From Eubacterium sp. AF22-9 (lineage in GTDB: Bacteria; Bacillota; Clostridia; Lachnospirales; Lachnospiraceae): a stretch of DNA of 64,000 nucleotides. The notes beneath the pieces are model-generated. The model saw only the letters and a program-made list of their open reading frames with translations. It ran no database searches and was not told where the DNA came from. Location of the stretch: NCBI GenBank assembly GCA_003458705.1, contig QRVH01000013.1:1-64000 (forward strand). Reading direction: 5' to 3'. A program made the translations under genes and the position numbers. Of the stretch, positions 27,236 through 37,260 are shown piece after piece; the stretch's first letter is position 1; each line of letters starts with the position of its first letter.

Positions 27236-27264
27236 TTGACATAAATGTACGATTTCAGTAAAAT
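27236..27264 (+). promoter_or_regulatory. Promoter of tmcAL
   Basis: TTGACA (27236-27241), 17 bp, TAAAAT (27259-27264), 27 bp before the tmcAL start codon; divergent from the pta promoter. Confidence 0.7.
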
Positions 27265-27291
27265 ATAATAAAAACATAAAGGAGACACTAC

Positions 27292-28585
27292 ATGAAAGCA
27301 TGCGGAATTGTTGCAGAATATAACCCATTACATACAGGACATGTATATCAGATGAATAAAGCAAGACAGATTTCGCAGGCTGACTGTATTATCGTTGTGA
27401 TGAGCGGTAATTTTGTGCAGCGTGGTGAACCGGCAGTAATTGATAAATATGCAAGAACAAGGGCTGCATTAAAAACAGGTGCAGATATTGTCGTTGAACT
27501 TCCTGTTTACTATGCATTATCAAGTGCAGAAAATTTTGCAAAAGGTGCTGTTCTAATACTTAATGAGATGAAAGCTGATTCAATATGCTTTGGCGCTGAG
27601 ACTGATAATGCAGATAGTCTGACAAAGATAAGTCGTACTATAATATCAGAATCGCCTGAATATAAATCAATTCTTAACAAAGCTCTTGCAGGCGGTCTCT
27701 CATACCCTGCTGCAAGGCAGGCTGCCCTTTGGGAATATCTGCCGGAATGTAAAGACATAATTACAGGCTCTAACAACATACTTGCAATTGAATATATAAA
27801 AGCCATTCTCAGCAACGAATTAAACATGGCATATTATCCAGTACTCCGTGAAGGTGCAGGTTACAATGACGATACAGATAACGCAGAGTATGCAAGCGCA
27901 TTCGGCATAAGAAAAATGCTTATGTCAGACGAAGCAGATAAGTTAAAAACATATCTTACTTCCGATATGCTTGAAGAAATCAACAATTCTAAGAACTGCC
28001 CTGTATTCCTTGATGATTTCAGCAGTATATTTAATCACAAAATGCTTTTTCTTAAACAGCAGTGCAATATTAATCATACAGACTTTTCTGAAAAACTTTC
28101 TGAATATGAGGATATAAGACCTGACCTTGCAAACAGATTTACAGCTGTATTTACAGGAAGAGACACCATCTCAGAATTCGCCATGAAAGTTAAATCAAAA
28201 AATATAGTTTATTCAAGAATATGCCGCTGTATTTACAGGAAGAGACACCATCTCAGAATTCGCCATGAAAGTTAAATCAAAAAATATAGTTTATTCAAGA
28301 ATATGCCGCTGTATTATGCATATAATTCTTGAAATTAAAAAAACAATGTCCGATTTATACAATGATATACCTTATATAAGATTACTTGGATTTAATAAAA
28401 CCGGCCAGCAGTATCTTGGAAGTATTAAGAAAGAACTTGATGTACCATTCATTACCAAGACTGCTGATTATAAGAATGAACTTTCATTTGAACTTGCATG
28501 TTCTGATATGTATTCGCAGGCAGTATTTGAAAAGTACGGATATTTAATGAAGAATGAATTACAACAGAATATTATCCGTATATAA
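27292..28585 (+). pseudogene. tmcAL: tRNA(Met) cytidine acetate ligase (YlbM), split by an 82-bp duplication
   Basis: Nucleotidyltransferase-fold enzyme that activates acetate with ATP to form N4-acetylcytidine at the elongator tRNA-Met wobble base. It begins [18 protein letters not shown], with the HxGH nucleotide motif, then [21 protein letters not shown] and [11 protein letters not shown]. An exact 82-bp tandem duplication (28144-28315) shifts the frame after [17 protein letters not shown], so the first frame ends at 28275 and the rest ([18 protein letters not shown]…) lies in another frame to 28585. Removing one unit leaves 1,212 bp, a 403-residue protein of normal length. Acetate for this enzyme would be made by the adjacent divergent pta-ackA. 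AAAGGAGA precedes the ATG. Confidence 0.9.
28144..28315. repeat. Perfect 82-bp tandem duplication bounded by an 8-bp direct repeat
   Basis: Bases 28144-28225 recur exactly at 28226-28307, and eight further bases (28308-28315, gctgtatt) match again. The pre-duplication sequence therefore had the same 8-mer at both edges, as expected for slippage between short repeats. The period is not a multiple of three and breaks tmcAL. Confidence 0.97.
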
Positions 28586-28589
28586 AAAA

Positions 28590-28632
28590 GCACCGGCTGA
28601 ACCATTAATCTGATTCAGTCTGTGCATTTTTT
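28590..28632. terminator. Terminator between tmcAL and the DUF711 gene
   Basis: A 12-position stem with one mismatch and one G-U (28590-28601 with 28614-28625), a T-run after it on the plus strand and an A-run before it. It can serve both convergent genes. Confidence 0.75.
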
Positions 28633-28646
28633 ATCTTAATTCTTAA

Positions 28647-30010
28647 TTAGTTCTTAAAGCTGTGGATTGGTGCAGGAATTCTTCCCTGTCTGTTCACGAA
28701 TGCAGAACAGTCAAATTTATTAACCGGCATAATAGGTGCATAACCTAAGAGTCCGCCGAATTCAACTGTCTCGCCAACGCCCTTTCCTACAACAGGAATA
28801 ACTCTTACTGCTGTTGTCTTCTGGTTTACCATACCAATAGCTGCTTCATCAGCAATAATTCCAGAAATTGTTGTTGCAGGTGTATCTCCCGGAATAGCTA
28901 TCATATCAAGACCAACTGAGCATACACATGTCATAGCTTCAAGCTTTTCAATTGTAAGTGAACCTTCATTAACCGCGTCAATCATTCCCTGATCTTCTGA
29001 TACAGGAATGAATGCTCCACTAAGTCCGCCTACATAAGAAGATGCCATAACACCGCCCTTCTTAACCTGATCATTAAGCATTGCAAGTGCAGCTGTAGTA
29101 CCAGGTGCTCCGGCTCTCTCAAGTCCGATTTCTTCAAGAATCTCTGCTACTGAATCTCCAACAGCAGGAGTTGGTGCAAGTGAAAGGTCAATAATACCAA
29201 AAGGAACACCGAGTCTCTTAGAAGCCTCCTGTGCAACAAGCTGTCCAACTCTTGTAATCTTAAATGCTGTCTTTTTGATAGTCTCGCAGAGAACCTCAAA
29301 GCTCTTTCCTCTTACGCTCTCAAGTGCATACTTAACAACACCAGGACCACTGACACCAACATTTATAATAGCGTCATCTTCTGTTACGCCGTGGAATGCA
29401 CCAGCCATGAATGGATTGTCATCAGGAGCGTTGCATAATACAACAAGCTTTGCACATCCTAAAGAATCCTTGTCCTTAGTAAGCTCTGCTGTCTCTTTAA
29501 CTATCTCGCCCATAAGTCTTACTGCATCCATGTTAATACCAGTCTTTGTTGAACCAACATTAACAGAACTGCATATAAGCTCTGTCTGTGCAAGTGCCTG
29601 TGGAATTGATCTTATTAAAAGTTCATCACTCTTAGTCATACCCTTAGATACAACTGCTGAATAACCACCAATGAAATTAACACCAACAGTATGAGCCGCC
29701 TTATCAAGAGTTTTCGCAATAGTAACATAATCCTCAGGTGTCTTACATGCAGAAGAACCAACAAGAGAAATAGGTGTAATTGATATTCTCTTATTAACAA
29801 TAGGAACACCGAATTCCTTTGCAATCTCTTCTCCGGTTGAAACTAAATCCTTAGCAAGAGTTGTGATTTTGTTATATATTTCTCATTTACCTCAGCTAAA
29901 TCAGGACCGGCACAGTCAAGAAGATTAATACCCATAGTAATAGTTCTTACATCAAGGTTCTCTTTCTCGACCATTTTGTTAGTCTCTGTAACTTCCATAA
30001 TATTAATCAT
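28647..30010 (-). pseudogene. UPF0210 / DUF711 family protein, frameshifted
   Basis: Belongs to the DUF711 (UPF0210, PFL-like) family of about 450 residues, whose reaction is unknown; members are nearly always next to a small ACT-domain gene, as here. The start is ATG 30010 (INIMEVTETNK) with AGGAGAC upstream. Translation stops after about 60 codons because one A is missing from the run opposite 29879-29881. Restoring AAAA joins EVNEK to [12 protein letters not shown] and gives 454 aa. The rest is intact, including [53 protein letters not shown] and [20 protein letters not shown]. Confidence 0.88.
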
Positions 30011-30033
30011 AGTATTTAAGTCTCCTCACTTTC

Positions 30034-30306
30034 TTAGATACGGTGCATCATGTCAAATATTTCTTCACGCTGGCATTTAATTACAACACCAATATCTTCG
30101 CCAAGCTTATTAAGATCTTCATTAACATTGTCAAAATTCTTTGTAGAACCAGACATGTCAACAATCATCATCATATTAAAATATCCTGAAACAATAGTCT
30201 GTGAGATATCAAGGATATTAACCTTTGTATCAGCAAGATAAGTACATACTCTGGCAATAATACCAACAGTATCTTTTCCTACAACAGTAATTACACATTT
30301 TTTCAT
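30034..30306 (-). CDS. ACT domain protein (UPF0237)
   Basis: A 90-residue protein consisting of one ACT domain (KKCVITVVGKDTVGIIARVCTYLADTKVNILDISQTIV), the ligand-binding fold that usually senses amino acids. UPF0237 genes pair with DUF711 genes; the 23-bp spacing suggests one operon and a regulatory or subunit role for its neighbour. The ligand is unknown. Confidence 0.9.
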   Translation of the reverse strand: MKKCVITVVGKDTVGIIARVCTYLADTKVNILDISQTIVSGYFNMMMIVDMSGSTKNFDNVNEDLNKLGEDIGVVIKCQREEIFDMMHRI

Positions 30307-30339
30307 AGCTTTCCTCTTTCTGCACCTTGTAAGCGCCTG

Positions 30340-31149
30340 TTATATTTCGCAAATACCTGATAAAACATCACGCTTTGCAACCTCTATATCAAAATCCGAA
30401 GATTTGAATGAGTTATCTGACATATCAATTTCTAACTTCACCGTCTCATAAGCCAGTTTATCATAGTTATTCTCTTTGCTTAAATGACCAAGATATATTT
30501 TCTTAAGCTTATCATGAAGCAGGGAATTGACAAGCTGTCCAGATGTCTCATTAGACAGATGTCCTTTATTACCTAATATTCTTTTCTTAAGATAAAAAGG
30601 ATAAGGACCAACCTGTAACATATTGATATCATGATTAGCCTCAACAAGCATAATATCAGATTCTGTCAGATTATCAACCACATAATCATCAAAATACCCT
30701 AAATCAGTTACAACCGATGCTTTTTTTATGCCATCTGCACATTTTTGAGTAAATGTATACGCAACCGGTTCGTTAGCATCATGTGATATACGAAATGGGT
30801 GGACTGTTACATCTCCAATTGAAATATCTTCATCCGCATTTATCTTATTAAATATGCCATCCGGAATATTCCCAAGTGATGAAATCTGTTCTATCCCCTC
30901 TATTGTACCAGACGTTGAATAGATTGGAATCCCATCTTTTCTTGATATAACACCAAGCCCTTTTGTATGGTCAATATGTTCATGTGTTACAAATATTGCA
31001 TCAATATCTTTAAGACTTAAACCCGCCGTATTAAGCCCTTCTTCAATTCTTTTCCTGCTTATTCCGGCATCAAAAAGAATATGTGTGTCCTCCGTACCAA
31101 GGTAGATGCAGTTTCCACTGCTTCCACTGGCAATCGGCATCATTCTCAT
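30340..31149 (-). CDS. MBL-fold metallo-hydrolase (WalJ/YycJ family)
   Basis: A 269-residue metallo-beta-lactamase-fold hydrolase. After the family N-terminus PIASGSSGNCIYLGTEDTHILFDAG comes the metal-binding THEHIDHTKGL, then FRISHDANEP, EANHD and LGHLSKENN. YycJ/WalJ proteins are linked to WalRK signalling or DNA/RNA turnover in Firmicutes, but here there is no walRK nearby. GGGAGG lies 10 nt before the ATG, inside the end of the FtsA-like gene. Confidence 0.85.
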   Translation of the reverse strand: MRMMPIASGSSGNCIYLGTEDTHILFDAGISRKRIEEGLNTAGLSLKDIDAIFVTHEHIDHTKGLGVISRKDGIPIYSTSGTIEGIEQISSLGNIPDGIFNKINADEDISIGDVTVHPFRISHDANEPVAYTFTQKCADGIKKASVVTDLGYFDDYVVDNLTESDIMLVEANHDINMLQVGPYPFYLKKRILGNKGHLSNETSGQLVNSLLHDKLKKIYLGHLSKENNYDKLAYETVKLEIDMSDNSFKSSDFDIEVAKRDVLSGICEI

Positions 31150-31151
31150 AA

Positions 31152-33286
31152 TTATTTATCCTCCCAGCGAAGCTCTATAACATCACCATCATTAAGTGGC
31201 GATGAATAATCAGCACTACTTCCGTTATGTAAAAATACCAGATTGCCTCTGACAGTAGTAAGGTCAAATGAGTAGAACTGGAAAAGATCAACAACTATAT
31301 AATCAGGCTTGCCTGATAAAACTACAGGCTGGCCATTAACTGTAATTGTTATACTAACAGACTGTCTTACCGGTTCCTGTGCTTCCTTATCATCAGTCTG
31401 CCCTGCTTTTTTCTCCGAAACAGCATCAGATGTATTATCAGAATCCGCAGCTTCAACAGTATTATCTGATTCATCATTTTCTTCTGCATCCTGCTGCTTT
31501 TCAACTGCCATAATATTTTCATTATATTCTTCTAATGAGGAAGTTTTTACTGTAAAGTTCTCATATACTCTTGTATTCTTATCTGCCGGTTCATTATTAA
31601 CCATAACATTAAGTGTTTTATAATCAAGATCAAGGAACTCAAAAAGCTGTGCAACAGTATAGAAATTCTCCATACGGATTTTATCGCCATCATTAATATC
31701 ATAGAACTCTGACTTTAACTCTCCATTGACATATGCAAATCTTGGGCAGACAATAGTTTTATCATTTACTATAAATGTTATCTGGGAATTAAACTCTTCA
31801 AGCTGTCCTATTGTTATGCTTGCTGGTTCTCCTACTGTAGATTCTTTTACAACTATTATATCATTCTGTTCTATCGGAGTATGAAGATTAGCCGGTCTTC
31901 CATTAAGCGTAACAACTGCGCCTTCCCCGGCACTTCCCCTTACAAGTCTTGATTTCCCATTAACAGTAAAGTTAATCTCTGCCCCTCTTCTTGGGAAAAG
32001 CTTTTCATTAGGGAATCCAATCTGCATAACAGCATCTACAACTGTAAGATTACTTGTATCGTATAGTTTAATTCGTTCTTTATTAACAGTAACAAATACA
32101 AAATTGTTCTTTTGCGTATAATAATTAGTGCATATACCGACAGGAGTTACATATAATGAATCCTTCTTGAAATTGTCAACCTGAAAATCAACTGATGTAA
32201 GTACTTCTTCACCTCTTACTGCTACTCTCTGGTGCGGTATTCCAAGACAATCAGCCACTCTTTCTGTATAACCTGGTATCTTGCCACCACCTCCGACAAC
32301 AAACACAGCATTTACAGGCTTACCGCCATTAAGCTCAATAATCTTTTCTGCAACATCCTTTGCCATCGCATCCACAACATCAGCTGCTGCATTTCTTATT
32401 TCAAGTGCATCTACCTTCTGCGTAATACCCATGATATCTTTAAATGTTACAAGTCCTTTTTTCTTAGTACTTGCAGACATTTTAATCTTTTCAGCAGTAT
32501 TAAAATCAACAAGGTAAGTTTTTGCGATACACTCTGTTATCTCATCACCTGCGCAAGGTATCATGCCATAAGCATTATACAGCCATCCTTTGTAAGACAG
32601 ATATCTGATGTTCCTGCACCTACATCAACAAGCCCTATGTTAAGAAGCCTGTACTGCTCAGGAATTGCTATATTCATGGCTGCTATAGGCTCTAATGTAA
32701 GACTTGCAACATTAAGTCCGGCATATTCAACAGCTTCATAAAGTCCATCAACTACCTCTTCCGGCAAAAATGTAGCAATAAGTTCAACTGAAATCTTAGA
32801 AGCCTTATGCCCCTCAAGATTATTAATATCATAGCCGTTAAGCTGATATCTTATAGGGGTGTTTCCAACACAATAAAATCTTGCTTTATCTTCTTTTTCG
32901 TTAATCTTATTATGTGCATTCTCAACCGCCAGAAGATTAAGTGAATAGATATGTTCCTGCGTAACCCGTGTTTCCTCTTCAAATTCATACTCAGCAGACG
33001 AATTAATAGTTTTAAGAACTCGTCCAGCAGCAGCTATGCATACTTCTGAAAGTTCCCTTCCAAGCTGGTTTTCAAGAGAATTCTTAACTTTTCTGATTGT
33101 ATCGCCAACTTTATAGATATCATGAATCTGACCATCAAGCATTGCTCTGGTCTCATGCTTCTGCTCAGCCATTGCAATAACCTTAAAACGGTTTCTTTCC
33201 ATGTATCCAACAACACCGACAATACTTCTTGTTCCTATATCAAGACCAAAAACAAGGGTCTCTTTTCTTGACTGTGTATTATCCAT
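31152..33286 (-). pseudogene. FtsA-like actin-fold ATPase with beta-grasp-like C-terminal modules, frameshifted
   Basis: The N-terminal part has the FtsA/PilM actin-like fold: phosphate-1 loop VFGLDIGTRSIVGVVGY near residue 12, phosphate-2 LVDVGAGTSDICL near residue 222, and AVFVVGGGGKIPGY further on. The C-terminal half is unusual: at least two segments (VNGELKSEFYDINDGDKIRM and the last about 65 residues, ending LNDGDVIELRWEDK) look like ThiS/MoaD-type beta-grasp domains, with an acidic E/D/S/T linker before the last. One base is missing near 32574 (ATAAT should be ATAATT), so the frame stops at 32561 just before YGMIPCAGDEITE; with it the protein is 711 aa. Probably cell-division or envelope related; it is not in a dcw cluster. 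Confidence 0.75.
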
Positions 33287-33324
33287 ACCCTACCTCTAGA
33301 ATAAACAAATTATGTATAAATGTA

Positions 33325-33915
33325 TCATATTCCAAGCATAATCTCAAGCTGGGCGCGTGTTTTTTCTATATCTGCGCCATTATCAATCACTTTATCTACA
33401 TGCTTTCTGAACTCAGCATCAGATAGCTGGCTTTTAAATATGTCTGATATCTTTTCATCAGAATAGCCTCTTGAAGCAGCAAGTCTTTTTCTTCTCTCAT
33501 CTTCCGAAACATATATATACCATATCTCATCCATGAATATATCATAGTGATCTTCAATAAGCAGTGCTGCCTCAACAAAACAGTAATCAACATCACCTGC
33601 TATCTTATGATTATTAATCTGATTAATAATCTCTTGTTTTACAAGAGGATGAATTATGCTGTTAAGAACGATTCTCTTATTAGGGTTCTTAAATATAATA
33701 TCTGCGAGAAGAGGTCTGTTTATCTCTCCATTCTCTCCTACAATCTGCTCCCCGAATATATCAACGACCTTTTTAAATCCAATATTGCCTGATTGGTATA
33801 TATTTCTTGCAACAAGGTCTGCCTGTATAATGTCGCAGGAACACATTTCTTTAAGGAGTGCAAGAACAGAAGATTTTCCTGCTCCCACACCACCTGTGAT
33901 TCCAATAACTTTCAT
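33325..33915 (-). CDS. coaE: Dephospho-CoA kinase
   Basis: Last step of coenzyme A synthesis: phosphorylates the 3'-OH of dephospho-CoA. The 196-residue protein has the P-loop GITGGVGAGKSSVL at residues 5-18, the substrate-binding QADLVAR, and RLAASRGYSDE in the lid region. Its ATG overlaps the polA stop (TGATG), giving a polA-coaE pair as in many Firmicutes. Confidence 0.95.
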   Translation of the reverse strand: MKVIGITGGVGAGKSSVLALLKEMCSCDIIQADLVARNIYQSGNIGFKKVVDIFGEQIVGENGEINRPLLADIIFKNPNKRIVLNSIIHPLVKQEIINQINNHKIAGDVDYCFVEAALLIEDHYDIFMDEIWYIYVSEDERRKRLAASRGYSDEKISDIFKSQLSDAEFRKHVDKVIDNGADIEKTRAQLEIMLGI

Positions 33916-36598
33916 CAGTGTGCCTCCAGCCAGTCTTTTCCTTCCTTTAAATCTACCTCAAGAGGTACCTTAAGGCTTACTGCATTCTTCATTCCATCAA
34001 GCATAATCTGCTTTACAGTATCAACCTCATCCTCTGCCGTCTCAACAAGAAGCTCATCATGAACCTGCAATATGAGTCTTGACCTGAGATTATGCTCCTT
34101 AAGTGCATTATATACATTAATCATTGCCAGCTTGATAATATCAGCTGCAGTTCCCTGAATTGGTGCATTCATGGCAACTCTCTCTCCAAAAGAACGCTGC
34201 ATGAAATTAGAAGATTTAATCTCAGGAATTTCTCTTCTTCTGTTATACATTGTAAGTGAATATCCTTTTTCTTTGGCATCACTTACGAGTCCGTCTATAA
34301 ATGTCTTGATAGTCGGATAGCTTGCAAAATATCTTTCAATATATTCTTTAGCTTCTTTTCTTGAAATACTAAGATCCTGACTTAATCCAAATGAACTCAT
34401 TCCATAGATAATGCCGAAATTAACCGCCTTTGCATTTCTTCTCTGTTCATCGGTAACTTCATCAAGAGGTACACCGAAAACCTGTGCCGCTGTTGCCCTG
34501 TGGATATCTGCTGATGAATTATATGCCTCAATAAGCTTCTCATCTCCTGACATATGTGCAAGGATTCTTAACTCAATCTGTGAATAATCGGCATCTAAGA
34601 ATACAAAGCCTTCCTTTGGAACAAATACCTTTCTTATAGCCTTACCCATTTCCATTCTTATCGGAATATTCTGAAGATTAGGCTCTGTACTGCTAATTCT
34701 TCCTGTAGCAGTTATTGTCTGGTTAAATCTACCATGAATTCTTCCATCTTCTGCTATATACTGTGTAAGTCCGTCAGCATAGGTTGATTTAGCTTTGCTA
34801 ACTGTCTGTATTCAAGAATCTTACTTACAACCGGATAATCAGGTGCAAGCTTTTCAAGAACATCTGCGGCTGTTGAATAACCACTCTTCGTCTTCTTTCC
34901 ATTAGGCATTCCAAGCTTTTCAAAAAGTATTACACCAAGCTGCTTCGGTGAATTGATATTGAACTCTTCGCCTGCTGCTTTATATATCTCTTTCTCAAGT
35001 ACCGAAATCTTAGTACCAAGTACCTTTGAATAATCAACAAGTGCCTGTTTATCAACACTTATGCCTTGCTGCTGCATTTCAAAAAGAACAAATATAAGAG
35101 GCATTTCTATAGTTTCAAAAAGTTCATACATATTCTCACTCTTTAACTGTTCTGTAATTTTATCAGCACATTTGTAATAAGCATATGATGAAAGGCATGC
35201 ATACTTAATAAGATTATCTTCTGATTCATTTACTGCCTTCTTAAATGACAATTTACCCAGAAGTTCTGTTTTCGAAGGAAATGTTAATGATAAAAACTCT
35301 CTTCCAAGACTTTCATAATCATAACTTTCATTACTTGGATGAAGCAGATATGCCGCAATTGCAGTATCAATAAATGCTTTTTCTGAAACAAGTGGATATC
35401 CGCTTACCTTATCCTTTTCAAATATATCAAGATAATCTTTGATATTGGCAGATGCTATATTTCTGTCAGAAGCCTTACTTACAACATCTAATAAACGTTC
35501 TGTAAGATAACTTTCTGTTACAAAGCCTGACACCGGAATATAGTAAATTTCTGTATCAGAAAGTGTTATTCCAACTGCTGTCAGTTCATTTTCTCTTATA
35601 ATTGAAAGTCCGATTTTTTCAATCCCATCTGCTATGTCAGCAGCTTTATTAAATACATTCTCAACCTCTGCAAAATCAGATATCTTCTTAAAATATTCAT
35701 AACAGTCAGGGTCTTTTGCTGTAATATCTGTATTTTCGAACTTCTTCAGCATATTCTTAAAGTTGTATTTCTTAAAAAGTTCATAGGAATTCTCATTAAA
35801 GAAATCCCCTGTTTTCGCATTTTCAATATTATAATCAATCGGAACATCAATCTTAATCTCTGATAAGAACCTGCTCATCTTAATCTGCTCAATATTCACA
35901 CTTATTGATGTTTTTGCCTTTGGTGGCTTCAACTCATCAAGATGTTCAAATACATTATCAAGATTATGATATTTCTGGATAATGGCTGATGCTGTCTTCG
36001 GACCTACTCCCGGTGCGCCCGGAATGTTATCAGATGTATCTCCCATAAGTGCCTTGACATCAATGAATTCAAGCGGAGTAACACCATATAATTCAATTAC
36101 ATCAGCAGGATAATAATCTTCAACTTCAGTAACACCTTTCTTAGTCTTTGGTATTCGTATCTTAATATGTTCATCAGCTAACTGAAGTAAATCCCTGTCT
36201 CCTGAAATAATAGATACGTCAATTCCTTTAGCTGCACTTTCCTTTGCAATAGTTCCAAGAATATCATCAGCTTCAAAACCTTCCTGTTCAACAACTGTGA
36301 TATTCATAGCCTTAAGCAATTCCTTCATAAGCGGAACCTGCTGCTTCAACTCCGGCTGCATAGGTTTTCTTGTCCCTTTATAGCCGTCAAATGCTTTATG
36401 TCTGAAAGTCGGGGCAGACAAATCAAATGCTACCATAATATAATCAGGCTTTTCCTCATCAAGGAACTTAAAAAGAATATTGAGAAAGCCATACAACGCA
36501 TTAGTATGTATGCCTTCTGCATTGGTAAGATCAGGCACTCCGTAAAATGCCCTGTTTAATATGCTGTGACCATCTATCAGAATAAGTTTTTCACTCAT
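33915..36598 (-). pseudogene. polA: DNA polymerase I, frameshifted
   Basis: Repair and Okazaki-fragment polymerase. Domains in order are: 5'-3' exonuclease (LILIDGHSILNRAFYG at the N-terminus, GDTSDNIPGAPGVGPKTA near 185-200), a 3'-5' exonuclease-like middle lacking obvious catalytic acids, as in Bacillus-type enzymes, and the polymerase domain (LDADYSQIELRILAHMSGD, RRNAKAVNFGIIYGMS, LQVHDELL). One A is missing from the run opposite 34788-34790, so the first frame stops at 34754. With it LAKLK joins STYADGLTQY and the protein is 894 aa. ATG 36598 has GGAG upstream; a TTG at 36610 is less likely. Confidence 0.92.
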
Positions 36599-36613
36599 AA
36601 CAATCTCCAATCT

Positions 36614-36982
36614 TTAAAAGAATTTTATAATAACAAGAAGCAAAGCTGTCAGCATCATAACAGCAGTAACAAATATATATCTTACTCTGGTAAAATGAGT
36701 CCATTGCCTTAAAAACAGGCATTTATCCTCACTGTCTTTAAGCTTCTGTTCAACCAGTCCCGTAAAATCAAATGCATCTAAATAATCGCTGTATTTGCTG
36801 TTTTCCATTTTCTTTTCATTGTCATCATCTAATCCATATGAAATTATATAATATATTTCCATCTCTTCACGGCAGTCAGCGCAGTTAAGAATATGATTTG
36901 TAAATGCTTCTTCATTCTTAAGCGACAGATTACCATGTTCAAAGCTTTCTATCCTGCACTGGATTTCCTTACAGTTATCCAT
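36614..36982 (-). CDS. Membrane-anchored zf-HC2 (anti-sigma-like) protein
   Basis: A 122-residue protein with an N-terminal putative zinc finger (CKEIQC… HILNCADC, i.e. HxxxCxxC) and one C-terminal membrane segment (YIFVTAVMMLTALLLVIIKFF): the layout of zf-HC2 anti-sigma factors. No sigma factor gene is adjacent; the upstream neighbour is a tRNA on the other strand. The ATG at 36982 with GGAGG 5 nt upstream is preferred over earlier in-frame starts. Either it controls a distant ECF sigma factor or it is a zf-HC2 protein of another kind. Confidence 0.65.
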   Translation of the reverse strand: MDNCKEIQCRIESFEHGNLSLKNEEAFTNHILNCADCREEMEIYYIISYGLDDDNEKKMENSKYSDYLDAFDFTGLVEQKLKDSEDKCLFLRQWTHFTRVRYIFVTAVMMLTALLLVIIKFF

Positions 36983-37054
36983 AAACGCCTCCATAAAAGG
37001 ATTATAATACAATACTAAAATAATATTCGAAATTTATTGTGTACGCAAGTATTC

Positions 37055-37083
37055 TTTACTTGATTTTTAAGTTTTATTATGAT
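37055..37083 (+). promoter_or_regulatory. Promoter of tRNA-Leu
   Basis: TTTACT (37055-37060), a 17-bp spacer and TATGAT (37078-37083), placing the start about 10 nt before the mature tRNA. Confidence 0.5.
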
Positions 37084-37099
37084 AAACTATCAAAGTCGC

Positions 37100-37182
37100 G
37101 CAGGTGTGGCGGAATGGCAGACGCAGCAGACTCAAAATCTGCCGGTGGCAACATCGTGCGGGTTCAAGTCCCGCCACCTGCA
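37100..37182 (+). tRNA. tRNA-Leu (anticodon CAA)
   Basis: A class II tRNA with a 7-bp acceptor stem (37100-37106 with 37175-37181), an anticodon stem GCAGA/TCTGC around the loop CTCAAAA giving anticodon CAA (reads UUG), a long variable arm, and the T-loop GGTTCAAGTCC. Discriminator A at 37182; the CCA end is not encoded. It has its own promoter and terminator. Confidence 0.95.
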
Positions 37183-37190
37183 TTAAAAAA

Positions 37191-37224
37191 GGAAGTTGCT
37201 TTTTGCAGCTTCCTTTTTCTTTTA
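37191..37224. terminator. Terminator after tRNA-Leu, also usable by glgA
   Basis: A 9-bp stem with one G-U pair, T-run on the plus strand and A-run (T-run in the minus direction) on the other side. Confidence 0.8.
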
Positions 37225-37260
37225 TAGAAAATTACGCCTTAAGGCAAATCAGTCACTTAA

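Noticed and set aside
27292..28585. Two separate genes, a long and a short nucleotidyltransferase fragment
   Set aside because: The second frame repeats and then continues the first; removal of one 82-bp unit gives a single normal-length tmcAL.
34754..34800. Programmed frameshifting in polA, dxs, glgA and others
   Set aside because: No slippery heptamer or downstream structure was seen, the shifts are at unrelated places in unrelated genes, and relatives encode these proteins in one frame as far as family knowledge goes.
37100..37182. Integration site (attB) at the tRNA-Leu 3' end
   Set aside because: No integrase gene and no repeat of the tRNA 3' end were seen nearby; glgA follows directly.
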